Made by a program: the position numbers and the translations under genes. From positions 1 through 64,000 of the forward strand of contig JAFTFO010000010.1 of NCBI GenBank assembly GCA_017449495.1: a stretch of DNA of 64,000 bases, given 5' to 3'. Below are positions 41,424 to 50,892 of this stretch, piece by piece. Under the pieces are notes generated by a model that was not told the origin of the DNA, searched no databases, and saw nothing but the letters and a program-made list of their open reading frames with translations. Position 1 is the stretch's first letter; the number at the start of each line of letters is the position of its first letter. The stretch comes from Prevotella sp. (GTDB taxonomy: Bacteria; Bacteroidota; Bacteroidia; Bacteroidales; Bacteroidaceae).

Positions 41424-42223
41424 TTCTGCGGAAGGCTGAGTGACGGCAGCTGTGTGGAGTCTGGTATGGCCTCAGGCTGCGTGGCGGTAGGCTGCTGAGC
41501 GGTCTGGGCGGGTGTATTGTCTTCGACAAGACCGTTCTGACGAGCCTGAATCTCATTGGCCGTCTGATAATACTCCTTCACGTAGGGATCGTTCTTGAAC
41601 TTCTTCGTGGCCTTGCTCATGATATCCTCGATCTGCGGGGTGAGCACAGGATAGGGGTAGTTGCCTGTCATCATCATGAAGACACCCGGCCCCAACACAT
41701 TATCGAAGTTCTCAACAATGAAGTTCGTCACCAGCGAGTCCTCCTGCTGCGCCAGACGAGCCGCCTCTATGGAGAGTTGGCGGTTGATGACATCCTCGTC
41801 GATACCCTCAAGCAACATCTGACTCTGACGGTGGGAGAGCTCATTCAGTTCGTTGCCTATCTGGTCGTGACGGTTGATGAACTGGTAGAGCTTGTCGTTC
41901 AGTGGTGAGCCCGTGACACTTCGGCCTGTGTTGTCGATGTGGATCTCAATCTCACCACTCTCCACCACGACGGGCATAGAAAGCGACTGCTCATCCATGT
42001 ACAACGTAGCCAGCCTGACGGTATCAAGCAGACCCGTGAAGCGGAATTTGCCATGCACTACGTCGCAAGAGTCCATGTTCTTCAGTTCCTGATCCTTCAC
42101 CGTCTTGAGGTAGAGTTTGCTACCGTCGAGTGAAGAGACAGACGAAGAACCCTGTATCGTGTATGACTCGGCACAGGAGGTCAACGCAGCTATAATGACA
42201 AATACGTATATTATTTTGTTCAT
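41420..42223 (-). CDS. DUF4369-domain lipoprotein
   Basis: 267 residues. Lipobox ALTSC puts the lipidated Cys at about 17. Residues 20-115 fit the DUF4369 domain (GSKLYLKTVKDQELKNMDSCDVVHGKFRFTG), usually found in front of thioredoxin-like domains; here the thioredoxin part is missing and a helical tail rich in Q, T and P follows. Start 42223 is chosen because a minus-strand -7 box TACTTTTG lies at 42245-42252, downstream of the upstream in-frame ATG at 42307. Role unknown, in the periplasm or outer membrane. First gene of the operon with pyrC. Confidence 0.78.
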   Translation of the reverse strand: MNKIIYVFVIIAALTSCAESYTIQGSSSVSSLDGSKLYLKTVKDQELKNMDSCDVVHGKFRFTGLLDTVRLATLYMDEQSLSMPVVVESGEIEIHIDNTGRSVTGSPLNDKLYQFINRHDQIGNELNELSHRQSQMLLEGIDEDVINRQLSIEAARLAQQEDSLVTNFIVENFDNVLGPGVFMMMTGNYPYPVLTPQIEDIMSKATKKFKNDPYVKEYYQTANEIQARQNGLVEDNTPAQTAQQPTATQPEAIPDSTQLPSLSLPQK

Positions 42224-42311
42224 AAGTTCAATTGTTTCGTGGCGCAAAAGTACAAAGATATATGGAGGTAGAAAAATAAATTTGCGCATTTTAAAACAAA
42301 TGCGCAAACTT

Positions 42312-42725
42312 TTATAGTTTTTTTGAAGAAGAATTTGCTTCTTTGGCCAGCTCGTTGTCTATTCGGTGTGTAGAATAGAGTTGGAGGATGGCCGCAATGA
42401 GCAACGTCAGCACCCACTTATTATATATATAGGTAATATAGTCGATGTAGCTCAGTCCGAACACATTCCCCATGCTCGCGAACATCAGCAGGGCGGAGAG
42501 CAGGAAGAGGAAATCGCTGAGCAGCATCATACGGCGCAGACGGCGGATGACGAAGTTCGTACCCTCATAGCGCTGGAGGAACTGCATCGAGGTGAAGGCG
42601 AGGGCTCCGACGGCGAACACGTAAGGGGCCAGTTTCCATGCCAGCACGCTGGCACCCGCACCTGCAACCATCAGCAGGGCGCCTACCAGGAAGATGAGGT
42701 TCTGGGTCTTATTCAGCTGCCGCAT
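42312..42725 (-). CDS. Small membrane protein, four predicted helices
   Basis: 137 residues with four hydrophobic segments (about 8-28, 30-48, 66-86, 97-115) and a charged C-terminus ending SSSKKL. It is a conserved type of unknown inner membrane protein in Bacteroidales; no motif points to a function. The start ATG 42725 lies 17 nt inside the end of the FtsB/DivIC-like gene, so the two are translationally linked, which hints at an envelope role. Confidence 0.65.
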   Translation of the reverse strand: MRQLNKTQNLIFLVGALLMVAGAGASVLAWKLAPYVFAVGALAFTSMQFLQRYEGTNFVIRRLRRMMLLSDFLFLLSALLMFASMGNVFGLSYIDYITYIYNKWVLTLLIAAILQLYSTHRIDNELAKEANSSSKKL

Positions 42726-43068
42726 CGTCAGTAACGGATTTGGGATGACGCTCATCGTCGCTCAACACGAAGATGTCCTCGTCGTCGGCCTTCATGAAAT
42801 ACCGTTCACGGGCAATCTTCTCCATGGCCTTCGGATCACGCTCGAGTTCACGGATCTTAGCTCTGTCTCTCTCGAAGACAGCATTGTAACGAGCCTTCTC
42901 CTCTGTCAGCTCTTCGATGCGCTGACGGTTCTTCAGATGACTCCAGAGGCTGTTCTCGTCGAGGAATCCCACGATGAGCACACCAGCCACACAGACCACA
43001 GCATACTTCAGTGCCTGTGACTTCCAGATAAGAAGCGTGTACTTCTTGATATTATCAATGACCTTCAT
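42709..43068 (-). CDS. Septum formation initiator protein (FtsB/DivIC-like)
   Basis: 119 residues. One transmembrane helix (about 21-38), a short coiled coil (NRQRIEELTEEKARYNAVFERDRAKIRELERDP split over residues 50-80) and AMEKIARERYFMKADDEDIFVL, which is the hallmark of the DivIC/FtsB family. It stabilises the FtsL-FtsQ subcomplex at the division site. ATG 43068 is chosen because a minus-strand -7 box TAACTTTG lies at 43087-43094. Divergent from dnaX. Confidence 0.88.
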   Translation of the reverse strand: MKVIDNIKKYTLLIWKSQALKYAVVCVAGVLIVGFLDENSLWSHLKNRQRIEELTEEKARYNAVFERDRAKIRELERDPKAMEKIARERYFMKADDEDIFVLSDDERHPKSVTDDAAAE

Positions 43069-43086
43069 ATTTTTGCTATTTGGCTG

Positions 43087-43094
43087 CAAAGTTA
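43087..43094 (-). promoter_or_regulatory. -7 box of the FtsB/DivIC-like gene
   Basis: Minus-strand TAACTTTG, 19 nt before ATG 43068. The DNA between this and the dnaX box (43103-43134) is GTGAATTGTG-type low complexity. Confidence 0.55.
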
Positions 43095-43138
43095 CAAAAT
43101 AAATGTGAATTGTGCATGGTGAATTGTGATTTATTTTG

Positions 43139-43146
43139 TATCTTTG
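43139..43146 (+). promoter_or_regulatory. -7 box of dnaX
   Basis: TATCTTTG, 25 nt before ATG 43171; it rules out the in-frame start at 43126. Confidence 0.55.
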
Positions 43147-43170
43147 CACCACATTTTAATTATCTTTCAA

Positions 43171-44943
43171 ATGGAATACATCGTTTCAGCTAGGAAATAC
43201 CGTCCGATGACCTTCGATAGTGTCGTGGGACAAGAAGCCCTGACCACGACCCTGAAGAATGCCGTGAAGAGCGGGAAGCTCGCTCACGCCTACCTCTTCT
43301 GTGGTCCGCGTGGTGTCGGCAAGACCACCTGTGCCCGTATCTTTGCCAAGGCCATCAACTGTCAGCATCCGACGGCAGAGGGTGAGGCCTGCAACGAGTG
43401 CGAGTCTTGTCAGTCGTTTAATGAGCAGCGCTCACTGAACATCTTCGAACTCGATGCCGCCTCGAACAACTCCGTGGAGCATATCAAGACGCTGATGGAG
43501 CAGACGCGCATCCCACCGCAGTTAGGACGCTATAAGGTGTTCATCATCGACGAGGTACACATGCTCTCCACTGCAGCCTTCAACGCCTTCCTCAAGACAC
43601 TTGAGGAGCCGCCTGCACACGTCATCTTCATCCTCGCTACGACGGAGAAGCACAAGATACTTCCTACCATTCTCAGCCGGTGCCAGATCTACGACTTCGA
43701 GCGGATGACCATCCGCAACACCGTCAACCACCTGAAGCACGTGGCCGAGCAGGAGAGTATCACCTACGAGGAACAGGCTTTGGCCGTCATTGCCGAGAAA
43801 GCCGATGGCGGCATGCGTGACGCCCTGAGTATCTTCGACCAGGCGGCGTCGTTCTGTCAGGGGAACATCACCTACGAGAAAGTCATCGAAGACCTGAATG
43901 TGCTCGACTCCGAGAACTACTTCCAGATCATCGACCTCTCTATTAATAATAAGGTGAGCGACATCATGGTGTTGTTAAACCATATTATCAACAAGGGTTT
44001 CGACGGTGGGCTGCTCATCCAAGGGCTGGCCAAGCATGTGCGTAATGTATTGATGGCGAAAGACCTACAGACGTTGCCCCTGCTCGAGGTGAGTGACCAA
44101 CAGCGCGAGCGCTATGCCGAGCAAGCCAAGAAATGCGAGACACGATTCCTCTATCAGGCCCTGAAGCTGATGAATCAGTGCGACATCAACTACCGGCAGT
44201 CCTCCAACAAACGATTGTTGGTGGAATTGACGCTGATAGAAATCGCTCAGATCACTCAGCCCGACGATGATGCCAGCGCGGGGCGCCGCCCCAGAAGATT
44301 AAAATCCCTGTTTAAGCAACTGATACAGCAGTCTCAGCCCAAGAAAACGGCCCCGCAGGTAGCCCAGGCTAAGACCGCTGCATCACCCGTGACTGCCAAA
44401 GTCACCGAAACTGGTGTGCCCACTCCATCCCAGCAACCGAATACGGCCCCGAAGCCCACTCAGACGATGAAACTCGATAACATCGGCTTCTCTTGGGGTT
44501 CACTCCGCCAGAATACCAAGAACTCGAAGATGAACATCCTCCCTGGTACGGACGCCACTACGAGGGTAGAGCAGACCGACGCCACCTTCACCCAAGAAGA
44601 ACTCGAGCTGCAATGGATGTCGATGTGTAACCGCATGCCTCAGGAGTTTAGTGGCATCGCCACACGTATGAAAAACATGAACCCTGTCATCACGACATTC
44701 CCCCAATTACAGGTGACGGTCGACAACACCCTCATCCAACAACAGATGGAGGAGTTCAAAGGGCGTATCGTGAAGACGCTCATCAATAGTCTGCACAACA
44801 CTGGCATCACCCTCGAGATCACTGTTGTCGAACAAACGGGCCGCGTCAGACTGCTCACCCGCCGCGAACAGTTCGAGGCTCTCAGAAAAGAAAATCCCGC
44901 CGTAGAGAAGCTACGGCAGGACTTTGACCTGGAGTTGGCTTAA
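43171..44943 (+). CDS. dnaX: DNA polymerase III subunit gamma/tau
   Basis: 590 residues. Clamp-loader ATPase: MEYIVSARKYRPMTFDSVVGQ at the start (in two parts, EYIVSARKYRP and FDSVVGQ), P-loop GPRGVGKT (about 45-52), a Cys-rich zinc module CNECESC, DEVHML and the sensor ATTEKHKILPTILSRCQ. The C-terminal third (from about 375) is a Pro/Thr/Ala-rich linker and a tau-like domain. No slippery frameshift site was looked for in detail. Monocistronic and divergent from the FtsB/DivIC-like gene. Confidence 0.96.
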   Translation: MEYIVSARKYRPMTFDSVVGQEALTTTLKNAVKSGKLAHAYLFCGPRGVGKTTCARIFAKAINCQHPTAEGEACNECESCQSFNEQRSLNIFELDAASNNSVEHIKTLMEQTRIPPQLGRYKVFIIDEVHMLSTAAFNAFLKTLEEPPAHVIFILATTEKHKILPTILSRCQIYDFERMTIRNTVNHLKHVAEQESITYEEQALAVIAEKADGGMRDALSIFDQAASFCQGNITYEKVIEDLNVLDSENYFQIIDLSINNKVSDIMVLLNHIINKGFDGGLLIQGLAKHVRNVLMAKDLQTLPLLEVSDQQRERYAEQAKKCETRFLYQALKLMNQCDINYRQSSNKRLLVELTLIEIAQITQPDDDASAGRRPRRLKSLFKQLIQQSQPKKTAPQVAQAKTAASPVTAKVTETGVPTPSQQPNTAPKPTQTMKLDNIGFSWGSLRQNTKNSKMNILPGTDATTRVEQTDATFTQEELELQWMSMCNRMPQEFSGIATRMKNMNPVITTFPQLQVTVDNTLIQQQMEEFKGRIVKTLINSLHNTGITLEITVVEQTGRVRLLTRREQFEALRKENPAVEKLRQDFDLELA

Positions 44944-44946
44944 ACG

Positions 44947-45303
44947 TTACTCCCCGATAAATTTCTTGATGGTATTCAAGCAGAGTTCGCTGCTCACCGG
45001 CTTGGAGAGGAAGTCGTTGCATCCTGCTTCCATCGCCAGCTGACGATCGCTGTCGAAAGCGTTTGCCGTCAGCGCTACGACAGGCAACTCCTGATGGGTA
45101 GCCTTGATAGCCTTCGTGGCCTCCAGTCCGTCCATGATCGGCATCTTAATGTCCATCAGTACGATGTCATACTCATTCTTCTCAACCATCTCGACAGCCT
45201 CCTTGCCATTCTTGGCACGCTCAAACTGGTAGTACTTCTTCAGGATGTACGTCATCAGGATGTAGTTGCTGTCATTGTCTTCTGCAATCAAAATCTTTTT
45301 CAT
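44947..45303 (-). CDS. Stand-alone response regulator receiver
   Basis: 118 residues, a CheY-like domain alone. Acidic pocket AEDND (7-11), phospho-acceptor Asp at about 52 in IVLMDIKMPIMDG, Thr in ALTAN and Lys in LSKPV. No output domain. It lies 46 nt after a sugar porter gene and in the same operon as a sensor kinase without receiver, so the two probably form a phosphorelay; the final output must lie elsewhere, perhaps by direct contact with the porter or a phosphotransfer step. Confidence 0.9.
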   Translation of the reverse strand: MKKILIAEDNDSNYILMTYILKKYYQFERAKNGKEAVEMVEKNEYDIVLMDIKMPIMDGLEATKAIKATHQELPVVALTANAFDSDRQLAMEAGCNDFLSKPVSSELCLNTIKKFIGE

Positions 45304-45349
45304 TGTTCTGTCATATTAATAGATAGTAATTCTTCCTTTTAATTCCTTT

Positions 45350-46831
45350 TTACTTTGTCAATCGGTCTTTCCACATCTTACTCATATCCTCCAGAGTCTT
45401 ACCCTTTGTCTCGGGCACCAGACGCCAGACGAACAGGGCAGCCACCACGCAGATGATACCATAGAGGCCGTAGGTGAACCAGTGGCCGAAGTCATCACCC
45501 TCAGTCAAGTGCATGTTAAACATAGGCACGAACGACGAGCTGACGATGAAGTTTGATATCCACTGGAAGGCAACAGCGATGGCCACGGCAGCACCACGGA
45601 TGGTGTTGGGGAAAACCTCTGCGATAAGTACCCAGGTGATGGGTCCCCACGAGAACATAAACGAAGCCGAGTAGATGAGCAGGCTGGCTGCGGTAACCAA
45701 TGCCAGATCGGGATTACCGAAGGTCACTGCCACACCGAAGGCACCGAGGGCCATACCCAGTGAACCACTGATGAGCAGCGGTTTGCGACCCCACTTCTCG
45801 ACGGTGAATACAGCCACCAGCGTGAACGAGATATTGATGATACCCATGAAGACCGTCAGCATCATCGGATCGTCCATACCCATATCACCAAAAATACGCG
45901 GAGCGTAGTAGAGTACGGCGTTGATACCCACAGCCTGCTGGAATACGCTGAGCATGATGCCGATGAAGATACACATCGCACCGTAAGTCATCAGTTTCTC
46001 GGTCTTCACCACCATCGTATCCTTGATATCCTGCAGAATCTGCTGAGCCTTCAGCGAGCCATTGATCTTTGCAAGGATGCCCTCAGCCTTCTTATCCTCT
46101 CCGATAGAGACGAGGTAACGCGGTGTCTCAGGCACGAAGCAGATAAGCAGGGCGAAGAGTCCTGCGGGCACGGCCTCCGAACCAAACATGTAGCGCCAGC
46201 CTGTGGTCACCGTCCACTGTGCAGCGGGGTTGATGGCAGCCAGGCCCTTACCCATCTCCTCCACGAGCGGCTGGATATGGTCGCCCAGGATGAAGAAGTT
46301 CACGAAGTAAACCACGAGCTGACCGAAGATGATGGCGAACTGGTTCCAGCTGACGAGCATGCCACGGATGTTAGAGGGAGCGACCTCACCGATATACATC
46401 GGGCAGATAGCCGAAGCCAGACCCACACCGATACCACCGATCACACGGTAGAAGTTGAACATGATCAGCAACGAATAGGTCGGAGTGCCGTGCTCAAAAA
46501 ACATGAACTCGGGCTCCATCGATCCAAGGGCGGAGATGAAGAACAGCAAGCCGGCGATAATCAATGACTTCTTACGTCCGAGGTTCGTGGCGAGCAGTCC
46601 GGAGATAGCCGAACCGATGATACAGCCGATGAGTGCCGAGGCCGAGGTGAACCCGTGCCACCCGTCAGTATAGGTAAAATCCTTCGCCTCCATGAAGAAG
46701 GCCTGTAGTCCTTTCTCTGCTCCTGAGATGACGGCTGTGTCATATCCAAAGAGCAAGCCACCCAATACGGCGACCATTACGATACTAATCAGGTAGGCTT
46801 TGCTACCCTGTTCTGCTTGTTGATTCATCAT
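45350..46831 (-). CDS. MFS sugar porter (xylose/arabinose:H+ symporter-like)
   Basis: 493 residues with twelve transmembrane helices. Sugar porter signatures: GGLLFGYDTAVISGAEKG, NLGRKK, RVIGGIGVGLAS, VPETPRYLV, QQAVGINAVLYYAPRIF, and PETKGKTLEDM near the end. This set matches XylE-like proton symporters for pentoses and hexoses. It starts with ATGA overlap on the sensor kinase gene. With the neighbouring GH51 arabinofuranosidase it suggests uptake of arabinose or xylose. Confidence 0.92.
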   Translation of the reverse strand: MMNQQAEQGSKAYLISIVMVAVLGGLLFGYDTAVISGAEKGLQAFFMEAKDFTYTDGWHGFTSASALIGCIIGSAISGLLATNLGRKKSLIIAGLLFFISALGSMEPEFMFFEHGTPTYSLLIMFNFYRVIGGIGVGLASAICPMYIGEVAPSNIRGMLVSWNQFAIIFGQLVVYFVNFFILGDHIQPLVEEMGKGLAAINPAAQWTVTTGWRYMFGSEAVPAGLFALLICFVPETPRYLVSIGEDKKAEGILAKINGSLKAQQILQDIKDTMVVKTEKLMTYGAMCIFIGIMLSVFQQAVGINAVLYYAPRIFGDMGMDDPMMLTVFMGIINISFTLVAVFTVEKWGRKPLLISGSLGMALGAFGVAVTFGNPDLALVTAASLLIYSASFMFSWGPITWVLIAEVFPNTIRGAAVAIAVAFQWISNFIVSSSFVPMFNMHLTEGDDFGHWFTYGLYGIICVVAALFVWRLVPETKGKTLEDMSKMWKDRLTK

Positions 46832-48669
46832 GATTTATTTGTTTTGAGTTTAATTGGCAAACTAAGTGTGAAGGCCGTCCCCGCCTCCGAGGTATGGTCG
46901 AGTGCCAGGGTACCCCCTAACTTCTGAGCCGACTCGTAGCAGTAGGCCAGCCCGAGGCCCAGCCCCTCCTTGAAGTCGTCGCCCTTCATAAAGCGCTCGA
47001 AGATATGGTCTTTCTTATCCTCCGAGATGCCACAGCCCGTATCCTCCACCGTGAAATAGAAATCACTATCATCGTGGCGCAGTATCAGACGTATAAAGCC
47101 TTTTTCCGTGAATTTCGCTGAGTTCTCCAGCATATAGTTCAGCATCAGCAACAGGCTGTCGCCATTGGTATAGAGGCATAAGCCGTCACCCTGTGTCAGG
47201 TCTTCAAACTCCACCTTCACCTCCGCCGGGTTGATGGCAGGCATACCCTGTATGGCCCGTCGGCAGATGTCTCTGGCATCGATCTCCTCAATCTTCCCTA
47301 ACAGGTCCTTGGAGTTCTCATTGGCCAGTTTCAACATTTTATTTACTAACGAGGTGATGTGTTTCGTATTCTCACTGATGGTCGATGCGATATTCTTTCT
47401 TTCCTCGGGATCGAAGGCCATCGTATCGTCTGTCAGCACTTGCGTAAAGCCATTGATGATATTCAGCGGGGTACGGATTTCATGGCTGATGCCTCGCATG
47501 AACTCTGTCTTCATCATATCAGCAGCCGTCACCCTGCGGTTAGCCTCTACCAGTTCGTGGTTTTTGGCCAGTAAGAGCCTTTGGTATTTGCGTCGGTAGT
47601 AATAGCTTCGGATCAAGAGACCGATGATGACCAGTGCCAGCACGACAGCAATAGTCAACACGATATTAGCGCGACGCGTCGTCGACTGTTCTGCCTTCAC
47701 CAGTCGTAGTTCCTCATCCAGTTTCTCGATATTCTCCGCAATGGTCAGTCCGGTGATCGAGTCTCGGATGTGCATCAGCTTCCGCTGGGTCTTGAAAGCC
47801 TCCTCCCCTCGTCCCAGATAGCGGAGCACATCGCACTTCACGATGTATCGGTCTTTCTGGTTGGGCAGCTTACCTGCCGCCTCAAGGGCCTCGTCGCCAT
47901 GTCCCTCAAGAGTCATCTGGTAGATGTCGAGATAAGGCAAGAACGAACCCGTACTACCCGTTGTGTTCTTCTCTTGGAAGTCTCTGGCCTTCCGCTGGCA
48001 TGCCCAGAACTGATCATAGTCGTGCAGTTTGAAATAGATCATGGCCTTGAAGGCATGTGCATTCGCCATGTTACGATAGTAACGGTCTGAATCATGATGA
48101 CGCTCCACCTCCTGTATGTCCATGTCTATCCAGTGCATGGCCTGTTCGAGCTTGGAGTTAATATAGATATGAGCCATACCCAGATAGAGGGTACTCAGAC
48201 CCGTCGCCTCATATTTGGTACCTTTGATCAGTTCTACGGCCTTCTTGAACTCCGTGATAGCACCGCTCACATTGCCGCAAGCATTATACACCTGTCCCAG
48301 CATGTTCGGCGCCAAGAACTGCTCGTCTTTTCCTCCCCTACCCGTCAGCAGGTCTGTCTTCATGGTCTGGGTGATGTGGTAGGCGTCGCTGATGTTCATG
48401 TGGTCAAGGGAATAGACGATACCACAGACCCATGCATTATAATAGGAGTCAAGGTCATCTTCTTTATTGGCATGCGCCTGATAAGCCTTAGCTGCCTCAT
48501 ACACATCTCGGGTACTCTCCCCGCCACAGGCATTCCACATAGCTTGCCGCAGACGGATATGCTCTGCTGTGTCCTTGCACGACTCTGTCTGTGCAGGAAC
48601 AGTGAGCGGCATCAGTAATGCCAGCACCATGATGACGGCTGAAAGCCAAAGGTTATGACGCATAGACAT
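46828..48669 (-). CDS. TPR-containing sensor histidine kinase
   Basis: 613 residues. Signal peptide (about 1-26), a periplasmic TPR-like region (30-320) with repeated helix pairs, one transmembrane helix (about 331-352; IVLTIAVVLALVIIGLLI), then a kinase core: MRGISHEIRTPLNIING with the phospho-accepting His, N-box MLENSAKFT, VEDTGCGI and EGLGLGLAY. No receiver or DNA-binding part. The sensor could read a sugar or a protein partner in the periplasm. First gene of the operon kinase-porter-receiver. Confidence 0.9.
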   Translation of the reverse strand: MSMRHNLWLSAVIMVLALLMPLTVPAQTESCKDTAEHIRLRQAMWNACGGESTRDVYEAAKAYQAHANKEDDLDSYYNAWVCGIVYSLDHMNISDAYHITQTMKTDLLTGRGGKDEQFLAPNMLGQVYNACGNVSGAITEFKKAVELIKGTKYEATGLSTLYLGMAHIYINSKLEQAMHWIDMDIQEVERHHDSDRYYRNMANAHAFKAMIYFKLHDYDQFWACQRKARDFQEKNTTGSTGSFLPYLDIYQMTLEGHGDEALEAAGKLPNQKDRYIVKCDVLRYLGRGEEAFKTQRKLMHIRDSITGLTIAENIEKLDEELRLVKAEQSTTRRANIVLTIAVVLALVIIGLLIRSYYYRRKYQRLLLAKNHELVEANRRVTAADMMKTEFMRGISHEIRTPLNIINGFTQVLTDDTMAFDPEERKNIASTISENTKHITSLVNKMLKLANENSKDLLGKIEEIDARDICRRAIQGMPAINPAEVKVEFEDLTQGDGLCLYTNGDSLLLMLNYMLENSAKFTEKGFIRLILRHDDSDFYFTVEDTGCGISEDKKDHIFERFMKGDDFKEGLGLGLAYCYESAQKLGGTLALDHTSEAGTAFTLSLPIKLKTNKS

Positions 48670-48692
48670 CCTCTTTAAAGGAAATTTTTGTG

Positions 48693-48700
48693 CAAAAATA
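48693..48700 (-). promoter_or_regulatory. -7 box of the sensor kinase operon
   Basis: Minus-strand TATTTTTG, 23 nt before the kinase start. Confidence 0.5.
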
Positions 48701-48794
48701 CAAAAAAAGTCATATAAAGACGAATAATTTACAGTTTTTCACAGCTTTAAATCTTAATCTGTGTTAATCCTGTCCGTAGCTCAGCTTTTTTACG

Positions 48795-48802
48795 TACTTT
48801 TG
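48795..48802 (+). promoter_or_regulatory. -7 box of the arabinofuranosidase gene
   Basis: TACTTTTG, 31 nt before ATG 48834. Divergent from the kinase operon promoter, leaving about 94 bp between the boxes for shared control. Confidence 0.55.
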
Positions 48803-48833
48803 CAGTCACTAACAACTAAGCGATAATAGCTAT

Positions 48834-50843
48834 ATGAAAAAACTCTTAGCACTGTCATTGCTGGCTGCCTGTCTCACTGCGACGGCCCAGACACACGTCA
48901 TGGACGTGAACACCAAGAAGCTTGGGGCACCCGTACAGCCCACGATGTACGGCATCTTCTTCGAGGATATCAACTACGCCGCCGACGGTGGCCTCTACGC
49001 CGAGATGGTGAAGAACCGCTCGTTCGAGTTCCCCCAGCGGCTTATGGGTTGGCGCGCCTTCGGCCAGTACGACGTGAAGGACGATGGCCCCTTCGAGCGC
49101 AATCCCCATTATGTACGCCTCAAGTACTCAGGCCACAGCGATAAGTTCACGGGCCTCGAGAACGAGGGATTCTTCGGCATCGCCGTCATGAAGGACTGCA
49201 GTTACCGTTTTTCCCTCTGGGCCCGCTGTCCTGAGGGCGGCAAGTCTACACTCGAGGTGAGCTTCGTCGACAACAGCACAATGGGCGAGGACCAGCGCTT
49301 CGCTACCGTGAACGTTGAGATTAGCGGCAAGGAGTGGAAGAAGTACACCGCCACACTGAAGTCTCCCCTCACCCAGCCGAAGGGTGCTCTCCGCATCTTC
49401 CTCGCTGGCGACAAGGCCACGACCGACGTAGAGCATATCTCCCTCTTCCCCACCGACACGTGGAAGGGCCGTGAGAACGGCATGCGCAAAGACCTGGCAC
49501 AGGCGCTCTTCGACATGCACCCCGGTGTATTCCGCTTCCCTGGCGGTTGCATCGTAGAGGGTACCGACCTTGAAAGCCGCTACCAGTGGAAGAACAGTGT
49601 AGGCCCTGTCGAGAACCGTCCACTGAACGAGAACCGCTGGCACTACACCTTTGGCCACCGTTTCTATCCCGACTACTTCCAGAGCTACGGTCTCGGCTTC
49701 TTCGAGTTCTTCCAGCTCTGCGAGGACTTCGGCTCAGAGCCTCTGCCCGTCATTAGCTGTGGTCTCGCCTGTCAGTTCCAGAACCCCGATCCCACGAAGC
49801 CCGGTGTCCATGTGCCTGTCGATGCACTCGACAACTATATTCAGGATGCCCTCGACCTCGTGGAGTTTGCCAACGGCCCCGTCGATTCGAAGTGGGGTAA
49901 GGTGCGTGCCGACATGGGCCATCCTGAGCCCTTCAACCTGAAGTTCCTCGGCGTGGGCAACGAGCAGTGGGACTATGATGAGCAGCACGGCGGCTTCGGT
50001 CCTGTGTTTACCGAGCGTCTGAAGAAGTTCAGCGACGCCATCCGCGCCAAATACCCGCAGTTGAAGCTCATCGGCACCACAGGCCCCAACTCTGAGGGCT
50101 GGGACTTCGACCTCCTGCAGCCCCGCATGAAGCAGCTGAAGGTAGACCTCTACGACGAGCACTACTACCGCAACGAGCAGTGGTTCCTCTCCCACGGCCT
50201 GCGCTATGACTCTTACGACCGCAAAGGTCCCCGTGTGTTTGCCGGAGAATATGCCTGCCACGGCAAGGGCAAGAAGTGGAATCACTTCTACACCTCACTG
50301 CTGGAGGCCGCCCACATGACGGGCATCGAGCGCAATGCCGACATTGTCCACATGGCCACTTATGCCCCACTCTTCGCCCATGTCGAGGGTTGGCAGTGGC
50401 GCCCCGACGCTATCTGGTTCGACAACCTGCGCTCGTTCAAGTCCGTCAGCTACTATGTGCAGCAGCTCTTCGCCATGAACAAGGGTTCTAACGTGCTCTC
50501 GCTGCTCATGGACAAGCAGCCCGTAGCCGGACAGGAAGGCCAGGACGGTCTCTTCGCCTCTTCGGTCTACGACAGTCAGACGGGAGAAGTCATCGTCAAG
50601 GTAGTCAACACCAGCGACCAGCCACAGCCCCTGACCATCAACCTCCAGGGTATGAAGGGTGAGCGCACGGCCACGACCCTGACCCTGCACAGCGACGGCA
50701 TGGACGACGAGAACACACTCGACCGTCCTGAGAAGATTACCCCGAAGGCCGGCACCCTGGCGTGCAAGGCCGACAAGAAACAGACGGTTATAGAAGACAA
50801 TCTGCCTGCCATGACCTTCAGAATATATAAGGTGAAGAAATAA
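48834..50843 (+). CDS. Alpha-L-arabinofuranosidase, GH51
   Basis: 669 residues. Releases terminal arabinofuranose from arabinan or arabinoxylan. Signal peptide (about 1-18), YGIFFEDINYAADGGLYAEMV split over residues 39-59, a carbohydrate-binding-like beta domain inserted at about 75-215, and the GH51 barrel with the general acid Glu377 in GVGNEQW and the nucleophile Glu472 in FAGEYA. A C-terminal beta domain follows. Secreted, probably periplasmic. Divergent from the kinase-porter-receiver operon, which is the likely uptake and control partner. Confidence 0.95.
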   Translation: MKKLLALSLLAACLTATAQTHVMDVNTKKLGAPVQPTMYGIFFEDINYAADGGLYAEMVKNRSFEFPQRLMGWRAFGQYDVKDDGPFERNPHYVRLKYSGHSDKFTGLENEGFFGIAVMKDCSYRFSLWARCPEGGKSTLEVSFVDNSTMGEDQRFATVNVEISGKEWKKYTATLKSPLTQPKGALRIFLAGDKATTDVEHISLFPTDTWKGRENGMRKDLAQALFDMHPGVFRFPGGCIVEGTDLESRYQWKNSVGPVENRPLNENRWHYTFGHRFYPDYFQSYGLGFFEFFQLCEDFGSEPLPVISCGLACQFQNPDPTKPGVHVPVDALDNYIQDALDLVEFANGPVDSKWGKVRADMGHPEPFNLKFLGVGNEQWDYDEQHGGFGPVFTERLKKFSDAIRAKYPQLKLIGTTGPNSEGWDFDLLQPRMKQLKVDLYDEHYYRNEQWFLSHGLRYDSYDRKGPRVFAGEYACHGKGKKWNHFYTSLLEAAHMTGIERNADIVHMATYAPLFAHVEGWQWRPDAIWFDNLRSFKSVSYYVQQLFAMNKGSNVLSLLMDKQPVAGQEGQDGLFASSVYDSQTGEVIVKVVNTSDQPQPLTINLQGMKGERTATTLTLHSDGMDDENTLDRPEKITPKAGTLACKADKKQTVIEDNLPAMTFRIYKVKK

Positions 50844-50876
50844 AAAAATCCCCTCCAAGTCCGGAGGGGATTTTTT
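50843..50876. terminator. Intrinsic terminator after the GH51 gene
   Basis: AAAAAATCCCCTCC and GGAGGGGATTTTTT form a perfect 14-bp stem, loop AAGTCC. It begins at the stop codon and works in both directions between convergent genes. Confidence 0.92.
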
Positions 50877-50892
50877 ATATACTTTATTTGTC

